NCBI RefSeq assembly: GCF_033958435.1
Contig: NC_134138.1
Span: forward strand, 28,736,598 to 28,800,597
Origin: Carettochelys insculpta
Lineage: Eukaryota > Chordata > Testudines > Carettochelyidae
Direction of reading: 5' to 3'
DNA length: 64,000 nucleotides
Part shown: positions 1 to 11,121 of the stretch, piece after piece
How positions within the stretch are numbered: position 1 is the stretch's first letter
Layout of the letters: the number at the start of each line of letters is the position of its first letter
Position numbers and translations under genes: made by a program
Notes under the pieces: generated by a model
Database searches by the model: none
What the model was told of the DNA's origin: nothing
The model's input: the letters and a program-made list of their open reading frames with translations, nothing else

Positions 1-672
1 GTCAAAATGATTTAGTCTGGAAACTTAATAAGACTGGATTTCTGCGCCGCTGGCGGGGGGAGGCGGGGGGAGAGAGAGAGCAGGATTTTTTCATGTATAT
101 TGTACAAATAGTTTCTTTGGTTCTACTGGTTGACTTGCTTACTACTGCTTCAGTGTCTGGGGAACAGATGGATATGCCAGTCAGAATTAATGTCTGAGAC
201 AGTTACAGCCCATTTGGATGCCTTCCTTACTCTAATTTATTAAAGGAGAGGGTTTAAATGGTTTTTAAAGGCAGTGTGTATGTTATGGGACTAATGGCAA
301 TATGGAGATAGACTTTTTTTGATTTTTTTCTCAACAGAGACTGTTCTGTCTTGGAAGTGTGAGCGTTAAAAATTAACTTGGAAAACAGTTTAGCACAATT
401 ATCACAGCTCTGAGAATGGGCAATAATTGAAACACATTTAATGGGTGGAATATTGAAAAAAGGCCAAACCACTGTGTTTTCAGTTTGTGTCATGAACAGT
501 ACCAAGAAATGATGTTTAGTTTAATCTAGTCATCATATAGAATTCAGAGTCTCATTTAGAAGATTGTCTTTTGATTACTGCCTACAATTGTTTGTTCAAT
601 TTATTTTCCTTGAGTCTTAAATATTATCCCTAAGAACTGTCATGTTAACATATCTTCTTCTGTGACTTTCAG
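1..672. other. ENPP2 intron segment, no recognisable element
   Basis: AT-rich intronic sequence before the first coding exon in the window. I see no convincing open frame, repeat terminus or RNA gene. It ends in a pyrimidine-rich tract and AG at 671-672, the acceptor for the next exon. Confidence 0.6.
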
Positions 673-750
673 AACTAAGTTCCTCTGCAGAAGCTAAATA
701 TGATGCCTTTTTAATAACAAATATCATTCCAATGTATCCTGCCTTCAAAA
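673..750 (+). CDS. ENPP2: ENPP2 (autotaxin) internal coding exon, nuclease-like domain
   Basis: A 78-bp exon bounded by a pyrimidine tract plus AG (671-672) and GTAAGT (751-756). It starts with two bases finishing a split codon, runs 25 codons including [12 protein letters not shown] and IPMYPAFK, and leaves one base over (phase 1), which joins in frame to the exon at 5513. The peptide matches vertebrate ENPP2. This secreted lysophospholipase D converts lysophosphatidylcholine to lysophosphatidic acid. The segment lies in the C-terminal, catalytically inactive nuclease-like domain that packs against the phosphodiesterase domain. Upstream exons with the zinc-binding active site lie outside the window. 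ENPP1 and ENPP3 are less likely because downstream exons carry ENPP2-specific residues. Confidence 0.93.
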
Positions 751-1006
751 GTAAGTATGCCACACTTATAGGTTACAGCTGATTCCATGTGCCACTTAGC
801 TAACTGATAACAATAGTTGTCAAAAATAATGTGGCTGCTGAACTGTGGAATGTAAAGCTAAATGTGGATGTAGAGGTTTAATGGGTAACTTTGAGCTGGT
901 CACTGTTAATACATGGGTGGATCAAATGGATTTATCACAGATGGCACTAAGTGCATCTAAACAAAAAGAGAACTGCGTTGAATAAAAATAAGAACTCACA
1001 TAAACT
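751..1006. other. ENPP2 intron segment before the CR1 insertion
   Basis: Intron sequence from the GTAAGT donor to the 3' end of the antisense CR1. No further feature was seen. Confidence 0.5.
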
Positions 1007-2132
1007 TAGAATCATAGAAGAGTAGGACTGGAAGGGACCTTGAGAGGCCATCGAGTCCAGCCCCCTGCCCTCATGGCAGGACCAAGCACTTTCTAGACCA
1101 TCCCTGAAAGCCATCTATCTAACCTCTTCTTAAATATCTCCCAGTGATGGAGATTCTACCACCTCCCTTGGCAATTCGTTCCAGTGTTTGATCACCCTGA
1201 CAGGAACTTTTTCCTAATGTCCAACCTGAACCTCCCCTGCTGCAATTTCAGTCCATTGCCTCTTGTTCTATCCTCAGAGGCAAGGAAAAACAAGTTCCCT
1301 CCCTCTGCCTTATGACACCCTTTTAGATACCTGAAAACTGCTATCATGTCCCCCCTCAGTCTTCTCTTTTCCAGACTAAACAAGCCCAATTCTTTCAGCC
1401 TTTCTTCATAGGTCACATTCTCTATACCTTTAATCATTCTTGTTGCTCTTTTCTGGACCCTCTCTAGTTTCTCCACATCTTTCTTGAACTGTGGTGCCCA
1501 GAACTGGACACAATACCCCAGCTGAGGCCTAACCAGCGCAGAGTAGAACGGAAAAATGACTTCTCGTGTCTTGTTCACAACACACTGTTAATTCATCACA
1601 GAATCGTGTTTGCTTTTTTTGCAACAGCGTCACACTGTTGACTCATCTTTAGCTTGTGGTCCACTATAACCCCGAGATCCCTTTGTGCTGTACTCATTCC
1701 TAGGCAGTCCTTTCCCATTCTGTATGTGTGACGCTGATTGTTCCTTCCTAAGTGGAGCACTTTGCATTTGTCCTTATTAAACTTCATCCTGTTTACCTCA
1801 GCCCATTTGTCCACTTTATCCAGATCCTTTTGAATTATGACCCTATCCTCCAAAGAAGTTGCAACCCCTCCCAGCTTGGTATCATCTGCAAACTTAATAA
1901 GTGTACTTTCTATGTCAATATCTAAATCGTTAATGAAGATATTGAACAGAACCGGTCCTAAAACAGACCCCTGCGGAACCCCACTAGTTATACTTTTCCA
2001 GCAGGATTGAAAACCATTAATAACTACTCTCTGGGTATGGTTATCCAGCCAGTTGTTCACCCACCTTATGGTAGCCCCATCTCAATTGTATTTGCGTAGT
2101 TTATTGATAACTATATTATGTGTAACTTAACT
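1007..2132 (-). mobile_element. CR1 LINE, 3' part, antisense in ENPP2 intron
   Basis: The minus strand encodes the C-terminal half of CR1 ORF2. Residues such as SGVPQGSVLGPVLFNIFINDL are split across about 2000-1900, followed by the catalytic FADD box (KFADDTKL). A second frame (1578-1192) continues with the CR1 C-terminus ([15 protein letters not shown], then [18 protein letters not shown]). The two parts are about 150 and 130 codons and are separated by a frameshift or stop near 1580-1596. The 3' end has the CR1-type TTCTATGATTCTAAG, seen inverted near 1007. The copy is 5'-truncated inside the RT domain near 2130. It is one of the younger-looking CR1 copies here, but it cannot make a full protein. 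Confidence 0.9.
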
Positions 2133-2856
2133 CAGGGATTCCCCGCCTATGGGTTGGGACACAAACACAGGTTCCAGTTAGATTTGTTAAGGGTCCACCA
2201 GCAGCTCGGAACTGCATGTGGCGCTTAAAGAAACTATTTGCAGTCCTTAATGCTGCCACATCCAGTAGCTCTCTCTATCAATAGAGAAGCAATTATGCAT
2301 TACAAAGACAGCTGCTCCACCTTTGATATTCATAACCATCCCAGGCAAGCCACTTACTCTTGCAATAAGTAATTTTCACCCACCTCCTCCTTTCCCCACT
2401 TTTACTCCCTTCTGTTGCGTGTAGCTGATATGTCAGTTTTCATTTTTTTGTTCATATCTCTCCACAACCCGAGTGTGACTCCCCCCAGCCCCTCCACACT
2501 CTGACTGTGGGGTTTGAGCTGGGGGGAGCGGTTTGGGGATGAGGGCCTTTCCCCCACCACAAGTCAGATCAACCATAATAATAACATAATAATTAACTTT
2601 AATAAAGGTAGTATTATTTTATGAATGTATTTTCTCTTTTTCTGTGAAATAACTACTAGGAATATATAAACACGAGGGGGTGCAGTTTTATATTCTTGCC
2701 TCAGGTGCAAAATTAGTTAGTTTACGGCACTGCTTCTCCTCCTCCTCCTCTCTTCCCCCCGCCCCCCAACCACCTGGTTTTAACTTGCCTTGGGTCACCA
2801 AGTATTCCAGAATTGTCAAAATTGGGTCCCTGTCTGGAGAAGGTTGGGAACCACTG
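2133..2856. mobile_element. Probable hAT-type non-autonomous DNA transposon
   Basis: The left end reads CAGGGATTCCCCGCCT. The inverted right end reads CAGTGGTTCCCAACCT, 12 of 16 matching and typical of hAT termini. The interior has a 'tgcatgtggcgcttaaagaa' stretch like hAT elements with a degenerate simple hairpin, then GC-rich filler. I could not find a clean 8-bp target duplication and no transposase frame is present. It could also be two adjoining fragments. Confidence 0.4.
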
Positions 2857-4395
2857 TGATTCTAACTGAAACCCATTAACTTTTTCTTTTTTTGGTGCAT
2901 GCCTTTGCTTTCTAGTTTTGGTGGAAGGTAGCAAACTATTAGGCTATTCTGGTGGCACTTCTGGCTTGGCTGAAACAGAAAGTTTTGGAAGAGGCTCAGG
3001 AAGCTACTCTTATCAGATTTCCAGCCCAAATTCAAGACTAGGGAGATTTGGCTAAACCTCAAAACTCTGGGATGGTTTTCAAATCAGAGGAGGGTGTTAG
3101 CAAGCCTGTGAGTAGAAACAAGTGGTGGCAGAATGACGAGCAGTGGAAAATCATTGCTGATTATCTACCCTGATTTCTAAAAATACTGTTTCTAGGAGCA
3201 TAATCATAGACCCAAACCATCATAAATGGTTTGTATTATAGTGGTATTCTGTTTTTTTTGATCATAAGTTGATATTGGAGTCCCAAACAACCCTGATTTC
3301 TGTAGTTCTTAAATTATGCATGTGATATAAGGACCTTCTTCCTCAGTATAAAGGGGATTTTAAAATTTACAGTAGGGGAAAATGGTGGGCAGTGAACAGG
3401 ACATCTGCTGAAAACAAGCAGTGTTCTTTGATTATATACACTTCCTATTCATTCCTTTCTTTTATTCTTTTAATATATTCAGGAGCTCTGTGTCCCATCT
3501 TTTATAAGTACAAATGCTTATAGATTAAGGGAAGAGTATTCATATCTTGTCCTGTATAACACTCTATCTATATTCCTCAGAAGACACTGATCTGTAATAG
3601 ATTACAATGCAACTGAGTCATTGCAGAGTCTACCTAGCTCCAAAAATTAGACAAATGATATTTGAGGGAACCTCCCTGAAAGTAATGTGCCTTTCGTTCT
3701 CTTTTAGATTTCACTTTCTGTAGAGATTAGAGGTTTTGCTATTCAATTAATCACGGTAGTACTGAGACTTAATGCCTTTTTGGGAGGGCGGGAAATAAGG
3801 TTGGCTCATGTAAGTAGATACTAAAAACACAAATGGAATACTTGGGAAGACCCAAAGACATTGAAAGACTGTGTGTGAATGCTCTGTTCTACTGCTAGGG
3901 AAGGAATATCAAGCTCTCTGTATAAGGTCTATTGCAATGCCAGCCCTAGAATGGTACTTTTATCACTCATCAGAAAGAAAAAGAAATTAAAAAATAAAGG
4001 ACAAAGAAATTTAGCAAGCTTAGTTTAGAGCACAGATGCTTAGGATCAATGTTTCAGGAGCCAAATTAGAGATTGATGTTACTTATTAATGTGAATTCAT
4101 TGTTTTATTTATGTAGTCTCTCTCTAAATATAAAAAGTCTCACAGCAAAATGACTGGCCAAGTATTATTTTATCAACTACTATTGGTGAATAACATAGGT
4201 AAAGCATCCTGATTGTTTAATAACTTAGGTTAATAGTTAAATCACACAGTGTTGTAATCTTGTATGCTGTAAAGAGCTGCAGGTGGCACATTAAAGGGCT
4301 ACTTGCCTCTCATGAGCCTCAGTTGTCCTAGGTCAGCAATACTCGGACTAAGTGAAGCTACAATCAATCTTTAGAAAGACTTTTGCTTTCTTATG
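2857..4395. other. ENPP2 intron, nothing recognised
   Basis: AT-rich intronic DNA. Both strands were read for repeat ends, LINE protein motifs and hairpins; only short chance frames were found. A weak hAT-like patch near 4270-4320 ('ggtggcacattaaagggctac') is too short to assign. Confidence 0.5.
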
Positions 4396-4399
4396 AACA

Positions 4400-5420
4400 A
4401 ACTAGGGATATAGAACCTAGATGGAGCTACTATAAGGTGGGAACAAAATGGGTTGGAAAACTGTTCCCAGAAAGTATTTGATCAGTGGTTCACAGTCAAG
4501 CTGGAAGGAGGGCACATCAAGTAGTGACCTGCAGAGATCAGTTTTGGGTCTAGTTCTGTTCGATATTTTCATCAATGATTTAGGTGATGACCGAGAGCGC
4601 ACTTGCAAAGTTTATGGACAATACCAAACTGGGAGTGATTGCAGTTACATTGGAGGATGGGATTGAAATTCAAAATCATTTTGTGCAAACTGGAGAAATG
4701 GTCTGAAGTAAATTAAGATAAAATTCAGTAAGGGCAAGGTACTTCACTTAGTAGTACACATACAAAATGGGAAATGACTTCCTAGGAAGGATTACTACTG
4801 AGAGCCATCTAGGGGTCATATACAAAGTGAATATGAGCCACAAACAGCGTACCGCTGTTGCAAAACAAGCAACCATCATTCTGAGATGTAGTAGCAACTG
4901 AAGTATTGTGTACAATTCTGGGGGCCATGTTTCAGGGAAAGATTTCGACAGGATGGAGGAAATCCAGAGAAGAGAGGCAAAAAAGATGAAAATTCTAGAA
5001 AACATTACCTATTGGGGAAATAGAAATAATTGGGTTTGTTTAGTCTGGAAGAGAGAAGAATGACTGGGGACATAAAAAGTTTCAAATACATAAAAAATTA
5101 TTACAAGAAGGAGGGAGAATTGTTCCCCTTAACCTTTTGAGGTTAGGGCAAGAAGCACTGGTTTTAAATTGAAGCAAGGGTGATCAAAATCCAAATTTCT
5201 TAGTCCAGGTCCACACTTCAGAGAAAATAATAATAATAAAAAACCCTAAATATATATAATTGGTTAGAAGTAGATCAAAATATCAGGGTCCATTGAAAAG
5301 CATCTAATAGCTCAGATATGGGTCATGGTCTACCTATTGGCTAGCCCTGCCTAGAGTTCAGGGGACATGACTATATTACCTCTTGAAGTCCCTTTCAGTT
5401 CTGCAACTGTATGATTCTGC
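4400..5420 (+). mobile_element. Degraded CR1 LINE, sense in ENPP2 intron
   Basis: Plus-strand peptide fragments match CR1 ORF2: MGWKTVPRKYLISGSQSSW, then QRSVLGLVLFDIFINDLGDD, with many frame breaks. Further on are CR1 C-terminal remnants ('tgtacaattctgggggcc', 'aggaaatccagagaag') and a CR1 3' tail near 5380-5417 (CCCTTTCAGTTCTGCAACTG then TATGATTCTGC). It is much more diverged than the minus-strand copy at 1007-2132 and so older. It ends about 95 bp before the next ENPP2 acceptor. Confidence 0.82.
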
Positions 5421-5512
5421 AATAATTTTTGTCCTTGCCCAAAAAACATATCTAGAAACTCCTATTGAAGCATTGTTTTACTCACTGAAGTTAATCTTGT
5501 GTCTTTGCACAG

Positions 5513-5645
5513 AGGTATGGAATTATTTTCAGAGGGTTTTAGTGAAGAGGTATGCAACTGAACGGAATGGAGTAAATGTCATAAGTGGACCAATCTTTGA
5601 TTATGATTATGATGGTTTACATGACACACCAGAAAAGATAAAACA
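5513..5645 (+). CDS. ENPP2: ENPP2 coding exon with EF-hand-like calcium loop
   Basis: A 133-bp exon after a TTTGCACAG acceptor, ending at a GTAAGT donor (5646). It enters in phase 1 and leaves in phase 2, matching the neighbouring exons exactly. It encodes [19 protein letters not shown] and [13 protein letters not shown]. The acidic run DYDYDGLHD is the EF-hand-like calcium-binding loop of the ENPP nuclease-like domain, which stabilises this domain. The wording ([14 protein letters not shown]) fits ENPP2 better than ENPP1 or ENPP3. No stop or frameshift is seen. Confidence 0.96.
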
Positions 5646-6384
5646 GTAAGTTTTTAGTTAAATGCCTTAACTATACTGAATGGCTATGTAGCGGTACAGT
5701 ATTTCCCAGTTAGTTGGTATTTGGGCACAGTGTATAAGGTCTTAATGTGTTAAAGCTAAGAATCAAGTTCCTTGAAGGCAATAAAATTGGTGTTTCATTT
5801 GATCTGGTAAGGATAAGTTTCTTGACTCTTGCGTATCTTGCTAAAGGGAGGATTCTTGGAACTAAATATCCTAATGGCTGGGGATTAAAAAGCCAGTCAT
5901 TCCATTCTAGATAACAATAGAACTATCAATCATCAGTGAGTTCCTTACCTTGAACTTGTCCTGTTTTATTCTGACCTGTAGTGTTTATTCAAAGTTGCCA
6001 TTTTAGGAAAGATGATTTATGCTTTGGGGAACCTCAGTAACTACAGTAATTGACAATACTTTCACGTTTTAGGAGTGGAGTGGTACAAATTCTGCTTACA
6101 GAATTTGCAAATGCATTCCTAAGGGACCATAGGGCTATTGATTTAAATTCACAAATCTTTTTTTGTTAATTCATGAAGAACAAACCTTTCCTGCCAATAA
6201 TCTTGAAATCCAGGAATGGAAGGCGTATTCTAGAACCTTTACAACCGCTTATCTGTGGTGCTCTAATTGTTCATTTGGTGTGACTTCAGCAAGAAAGCCT
6301 GTCACCTTCTAAAGCAACAGTCTGACCTGCACTTATCACAGTTTAGGGTAAAGGAAAGAAAGTAAGAGGGCTGTTTTGTCATGT
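5646..6384. other. ENPP2 intron, nothing recognised
   Basis: Intron sequence without repeat termini or open frames that I can assign. Confidence 0.5.
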
Positions 6385-6672
6385 TTGTAGGCTGGAGATC
6401 TTGGGATCTTCTGGGGACCCTACCAATTCCCCGTGTAAATTAAAGGAGCCTAAAGACTTGATATATTTCTGAGGGGAAAATCTAGTTCAGTCAGATATCA
6501 TCAATCTCACGAGGAGCAAGGGAGGTCAACAGGAGAGTTTCTCTTGTCAACCCCCCTCAGTCAGGACAGCCAGGTACATCCCATGTAGATAAGTCAATTC
6601 CAACTATGCAATTGCAACAGCTGGAATTGCACAGCTGTAGTCGACTTTAAAGTCTCGTGTAGGCCTGGCCTG
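6385..6672 (+). mobile_element. MITE related to the Harbinger-type TIR group
   Basis: Its interior aligns by eye with the MITE at 38182-38455: shared 'gaggagcaagggaggtcaa', 'cagtcaggacagccaggta', 'agataagtcaattccaacta', then 'gtcgactttaaagtctcgtg'. The right end, read inverted, is GGCCAGGCCTACACGAG, a variant of the GGCTATGTCTACACTAG terminus. The left end is eroded, so its boundary is approximate. It has no coding capacity. Confidence 0.65.
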
Positions 6673-7070
6673 AGGAGAGAAGGAGAAATGGATGTAGAGC
6701 TGCTGAGCTCACTTGAAGATTTTCCATGTGCAGAAGGAAGAGTCCAGAATCTGGACCCGAGGCTTGAGGAATTGTTCTCTTTGCTTAGTTTCTGGTCTGC
6801 AATGAAGCCATTATGAATAGGGACAGTGGATAGCAAGTAGGAAATAATTTTAGGATGTTTCAAATATATTTAATTATGCAGAAATTGGAACCTCTAAGTG
6901 ACCTCTATACCTACATTTGTCCACATTCTAACCGAAGAGGCCACTTTCTTGTGAAGGTGGAAAGGAGGACGCTGGCAACGTTCCATTCAAATGGCACTTC
7001 ACTAGGAGGGTCTTGCCTAGATGTGCATTTACCAGATTTTGCTAAGTGTTTCTTTGCATTTTCCGCCTAG

Positions 7071-7227
7071 GTACGTTGAAGGCAGTTCAGTTCCAGTTCC
7101 AACACATTACTACAGTGTCATAACCAGCTGTTTAGATTTTACTCAACCTGCTGATAAATGTGATGGACCACTATCGGTTCTTTCCTACGTACTTCCCCAC
7201 CGGCCTGACAATGAAGAGAGCTGCAAT
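7071..7227 (+). CDS. ENPP2: ENPP2 coding exon, nuclease-like domain
   Basis: A 157-bp exon with acceptor TTCCGCCTAG (7061-7070) and donor GTAAGT (7228). It enters in phase 2 and ends in phase 0. It encodes [36 protein letters not shown] and [12 protein letters not shown]. The [15 protein letters not shown] and HRPDNEESC strings are diagnostic for ENPP2. Its three cysteines (ITSC, DKC, ESC) match the disulfide-bonded pattern of the secreted protein. The frame is intact. Confidence 0.96.
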
Positions 7228-7435
7228 GTAAGTTCAAATAAGACCTGCTGCATTAGTTTCCATGTGTGGCATGTATGGACGTAGACACAAGTAAAATCCC
7301 ATTTAGTGATTCATTCTGGCTTTTAGAGGTTTGTGGGAGAGGGCAGGGCAGGGGCAGAGCAGAGGTCAGGAGGGGGGAACTTGGCTGATGCATACCCTAG
7401 AATCTCTGCACAGCTCACCTCTGATTGAACACCTG
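7228..7435. other. ENPP2 intron, purine-rich stretch
   Basis: Intron with a G/A-rich run at about 7325-7375 ('gggagagggcagggcagggg'). No element was assigned. Confidence 0.4.
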
Positions 7436-7560
7436 TGAACACTTAAACCAAAATGTCTTACCTGTAGTCAGACAAGGAATTGGTGGCAGAGCTGGAACAG
7501 AAATTGGGATTCCTATCTGTAGTCTAATCATTGGGCTATGTTGATTCCACTCCCGCCCTT
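7436..7560 (-). repeat. MIR-like CORE-SINE relic
   Basis: The order of words 'agtcagacaaggaattggtg', 'gcagagctggaacagaaatt' and 'ggattcctatctg...ctaatcattgggctatg' follows the antisense MIR/CORE-SINE consensus (not in any gene). It is strongly diverged and lacks recognisable Pol III boxes. Confidence 0.55.
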
Positions 7561-8720
7561 TCCCATGACAGCAAACAAAGGTGCGGAACTAGTACTGCTC
7601 ACTATCTTCTAAAATGTGTTCTCTGTTAAACCTGTGAAAATGGAGTATGGAGATGCAATGATTAGTAACACAGTGAATAACTTATAGGGGCATAAAAGGT
7701 GGCAGAACTCCTAAAGAAGTCACCGTAAAGCTGCACTGCAGAAGATATTCAATATAATGGCCATAGTGTGTTGCATGGTGGCTGACAGCCAGATGCTTTT
7801 GTGGAGGGTCCATTGTAGTCTCTGTCTGCCATGGTTTGTCCCAGGTGCTTTAAACATGACCACCTTGAGTTCTGTTCCTGCATTTTCTTGGGCCAGAAGA
7901 CTCTCTTGTTCTTTTAGATCAGAGGTACAACTGTTGATAGATGCAGAAGCTGGGAAAAGTACAATGGACCCATTCAGTTTTAAATGTTAAAGTCTGAATG
8001 TTTATACGTGGTCCGAACATCAGGAGAGCCAGTGCACAGAACAAAGCAATGGAATGCTGCATTCTGTGTTAACTACAAGTATCGTAGACAGCTGAGTCTG
8101 GACTTCTGCCAGAAGTTCATCTGTCTTTCCAGAAATCTTTCCTTGTGGGTTCTTCGCTATAGGTTGTCAGGAGTTTGTTTCTTGAGTCTAAATGTTTATG
8201 TTGCAATTAGTATTGGTTTACAAAGCCAGAGCTCCTGTTCCAGCTACAAGTAGGAGTCATCTTTCCAATTCCAGTCACAATATGCCAGGGATGCTGTTCC
8301 TCCTCTTATCCATTAAGCTCCTTTTTCTGTTCTCTCTCAATTCCTTCTTTGAAATCCCCAAATTCTGAGCAGTCTTCTCCTGTCATCTCCCATGTTCCTC
8401 TCTCTTGAACATACTGCAAACTTTTTGAGAAGGGTTTGTGTCTTAAAATATTTAAATTGTGTGTGCTTTTTTATGTAGGTATAAGCTTACGATGCTGAGT
8501 TTATTTTGTATATTGCCGTCTTCTCTGAATATCTGTCTTACCTCTGCCTTCCCTGAATCAAGCTACAGCTTCTGAGCCCCTATAGCTTCACTGCTTCCTA
8601 TACCTCTTCTCTGATTCACTCCTGCTTTGACACTCAGATCCTTGTTTCGTGCCGTGCTGTAGATCTTTGTTAATGTACTTGTTGCTTTCACTCCTCAGTC
8701 TTACTTATTAGTGAAATAGT
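7561..8720. other. ENPP2 intron, nothing recognised
   Basis: Intronic DNA, partly pyrimidine-rich at 8280-8420. No supported feature. Confidence 0.45.
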
Positions 8721-8723
8721 CTC

Positions 8724-8778
8724 AGAAGTGTAGCCATGTTAGTCTGTAGCTTCACAAATTAGAAGTAGTCCTGTCTTC
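8724..8778 (-). repeat. Penelope-tail module, terminal fragment
   Basis: The plus strand reads 'gtgtagccatgttagtctgt', then 'agtagtcctgtc'. This is the antisense of the distal end of the PLE 3' tail found elsewhere in the window. Only about 55 bp remain; the hammerhead-like part is missing. Confidence 0.6.
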
Positions 8779-8779
8779 T

Positions 8780-9245
8780 TCTTGGCAGTCGCTCAATAAC
8801 AAGTGAGACGTCTTCATGTCACCCTCCTATTTGTAAGTCCGTTGATAGCTGATCAGCCCAATTCTGTAGTCACAGATTTTATCACGGGGGTGGCAGATGT
8901 TGGTAGCTGTTTGAGGGGGGCGAGGCAGCTTTTAACGCTCTTTTCTTCTTCTCCACCTCTCCTCGTCCACATTTCACAGTCCTGTTCCCATCGCCAGTCG
9001 CTGTAGGGCTTAAGTTTAGGAGAGTAGTGAACAGAGGAAGACGCCTGTGCATGACTTCTTTTAAATTGGGGGAGGGGGACCTGTTTCACTGCAGCCACCA
9101 CATGGTTCTTGACGGATTGAAAACTCGGGTCTAGTGGCATGGAATCCATGACAACTGGGAGTCTCCTGTCTGCTGGAGCCTTCATCCACCCTCACAGTTG
9201 TTGTAGCATTACCTCTGCTATCCTACGCCTGTTCCGCCATTGGGG
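8780..9245 (-). repeat. Probable LINE 3' tail, antisense
   Basis: Read on the minus strand, the segment ends in TTGAGCGACTGCCAAGAAGA followed by an AGA-rich tail, like the 3' end of a non-LTR element. It also contains 'ccatgccactagacccgag'. A 110-codon minus-strand frame (9185-8853) has no motif I can name. Family assignment is uncertain, and an unclassified dispersed repeat is possible. Confidence 0.35.
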
Positions 9246-9555
9246 CGGGGAAGTCCTATAGCACCTTAAAAACTAATAGCAGAAAGGTAGCCGTGTTAGT
9301 CTGTGTCCTCCAGAACAACGAGAAGTCCTGTGGCACCTTACAGATTAACAGATATTTTGGAGCATAAGCTTTCCTGGGCAAAGACCCGCTTCAGATGCAT
9401 CTTGTTGTTGTTCTTAAAAACTAATGAATTTATGAGGTAATGAGTGTCCGTGGGTAAGACCCTGAAGTATCTGTGTGGATAAGAATCTGAAGAAGTGGAT
9501 TTTACCCACAAAAACTAATAGATTTATTAGTCTTTAAGGCGCTACAGGATTGTTA
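9246..9555. mobile_element. Old Penelope-tail inverted dimer, split by a younger copy
   Basis: The outer sequence is an antisense PLE tail (9246-9264 'aagtcctatagcacc', resuming at 9426-9475 'gaggtaatgagtgtccgtgg'). A sense tail follows (9488-9555: CTGAAGAAGTGGATTTTACC, 'tagtctttaaggcgctacag'). The antisense half is interrupted by the insertion at 9278-9412. This is the same head-to-head arrangement as at 30956, 37146 and 40215. Confidence 0.65.
9278..9412 (-). mobile_element. Penelope-tail module with 13-bp TSD, nested insertion
   Basis: A 135-bp insertion flanked by identical 13-bp copies of CTTAAAAACTAAT at 9265-9277 and 9413-9425. The plus strand reads GGTAGCCGTGTTAGTCTGTG early and 'gcataagctttcctgggcaa' late, so the sense strand of the module is minus. 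The hammerhead-like core is decayed (CTGAAGC instead of CTGANGA). Confidence 0.85.
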
Positions 9556-10080
9556 TTTATTAATGAAGTGTTCAGACTAAAGGTCAGACCCTGTTCTGTT
9601 TTTGTCTCGTCTGGTTTCACATATGCTGTGAGTGTAAAATCATGTGGGCTAGTGTCTGCTGTGCACCATTCCCTCTCCCCCCTTGCAGTGCTACGTATGT
9701 TTACAGATGTGGGGATATACAGCACTATATACGTAATGACTTGCAGCTATCTTCATGTGTCAAAGAACTACTTTCCTTTTTTAAAACTGGATAATTTAGA
9801 GAACATTTAATAGGCAAAATGGTGCTGACCCTGATCACAATATCAGTTGTGTTCTTGCGCTGTGGTATTCCATCTGACTCAAACGAGCGCCTGGCTGTGT
9901 CTAGCTTCCAGTTCTGTAGGGATGGGTGAACCGTGCAGGGTACAAGGAGAACTATCCTTAACCTCCCCAAAATGTTATTCAGAGATTTAAAAAATGGTGC
10001 TCTTTTCCCCTGCTCATTCCTCTCTTCTTCATATCTCTCTGTATTCCTGTGACTTGCTGGGGCTGAAAAATGACTTGCAA
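9556..10080. other. ENPP2 intron, nothing recognised
   Basis: Intron with no supported feature. Confidence 0.45.
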
Positions 10081-10084
10081 AATT

Positions 10085-10255
10085 TTAATGAATTAAACCT
10101 CACAGCAGCCATATGTATTACAATATTAGTATTCCCATTTCATCAGTGTAGAAACTGAGGTGCAGTTAATTGGCTTTTTCAGGATTGCACAGGTAGCCTA
10201 GGGGAGGACTTAGAATAGAACCTAACTCCTAATCCTGTGAGGAAGCTGCAATATC
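10085..10255 (-). repeat. MIR-like CORE-SINE relic
   Basis: The plus strand shows 'cctcacagcagccatatgta', 'cccatttcatcagtgtagaa', 'actgaggtgcagttaattgg' and 'gattgcacaggtagcctagg', the antisense MIR word order. It is ancient and diverged. Confidence 0.6.
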
Positions 10256-10950
10256 CTTCTCTAGAGCCAATAACCTATCTTAAGTCCTTCCAGTGGTCTA
10301 AAAATAAGCTTCATCATGCAACAGTGTTTCTCTTTCAGCTGTCCGTTTAAATTTAGAGTACCAAATATGGCTTCCCGTTTAGAAGGAAGAGTGAAAGCTA
10401 CAAAAACACTAAGATTAAATTCTCAAAAATGAACTTGTTGTGCGTTTGCGTGCTGGAAGGTTGGGGATTGCGCCTGCTCGAGTGGTTGTGCTATGCACAT
10501 GCAGCATAGGGCTCTACTTAATTTGGGGCACAATGGCTCACATTTAATGGTGCCCTACGTAGCTGCCTATTTTTCACATGCCTAGACATGGCCCTGCAAA
10601 ATAGCAGAAATACTGAGTGAACAACAGATGTCCCTGCAGAGCTGCCATCTTTTCCCCCCGGGAGAGATACAGCTCTTCTTGCAACTATTCTATAACTCTT
10701 CATTCTTGGGTAACTTCAAGCCTTCTAAGAATGTTTTGGCCACGTTTGGATCTAAATCCTAAAATTAAGACCTGACCTAAAACTTTGTCCCTGCATCCTT
10801 CATTTACCGTAAATTGCCTTTGAATTGAAGAGCCTGTGAAGATGTTGTGTGTGATGGAGCTAACTAATTAGGAAAGGTAGAACACCATTTCAAAGGTAGG
10901 ACAGATTTGGCACTACAACCCCTCCCTAAATCCAGTTGGATTCATTTCAG

Positions 10951-11121
10951 AGCACAGAGGAAGAATCCAAGTGGGTTGAAGATCTCCTGAAGATGCACAC
11001 TGCCCGAGTGCGTGACGTTGAACAGCTTACGAGCTTGGACTTCTTCCGAAAGACCAGCCGAAGCTACACAGAAATTCTCTCCCTAAAGACGTACCTGCAT
11101 ACATTTGAAAGTGAAATTTAA
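10951..11121 (+). CDS. ENPP2: ENPP2 terminal coding exon and stop
   Basis: This exon starts in phase 0 after a TTCATTTCAG acceptor and encodes 56 residues plus TAA (11119-11121). It begins [20 protein letters not shown], passes [18 protein letters not shown] and ends [10 protein letters not shown]. This C-terminus distinguishes ENPP2 from ENPP1 and ENPP3, whose ends differ. With the three upstream exons the window holds about 178 C-terminal residues of a protein usually near 860. No break is seen. It forms the last helices of the nuclease-like domain and ends without a membrane anchor, as expected for the secreted enzyme. Confidence 0.97.
   Translation, partial: STEEESKWVEDLLKMHTARVRDVEQLTSLDFFRKTSRSYTEILSLKTYLHTFESEI

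Noticed and set aside
673..11121. ENPP1 or ENPP3 as identity of the host gene
   Set aside because: The exon peptides [24 protein letters not shown] and the ending [10 protein letters not shown] fit ENPP2; ENPP1 and ENPP3 have different C-termini.
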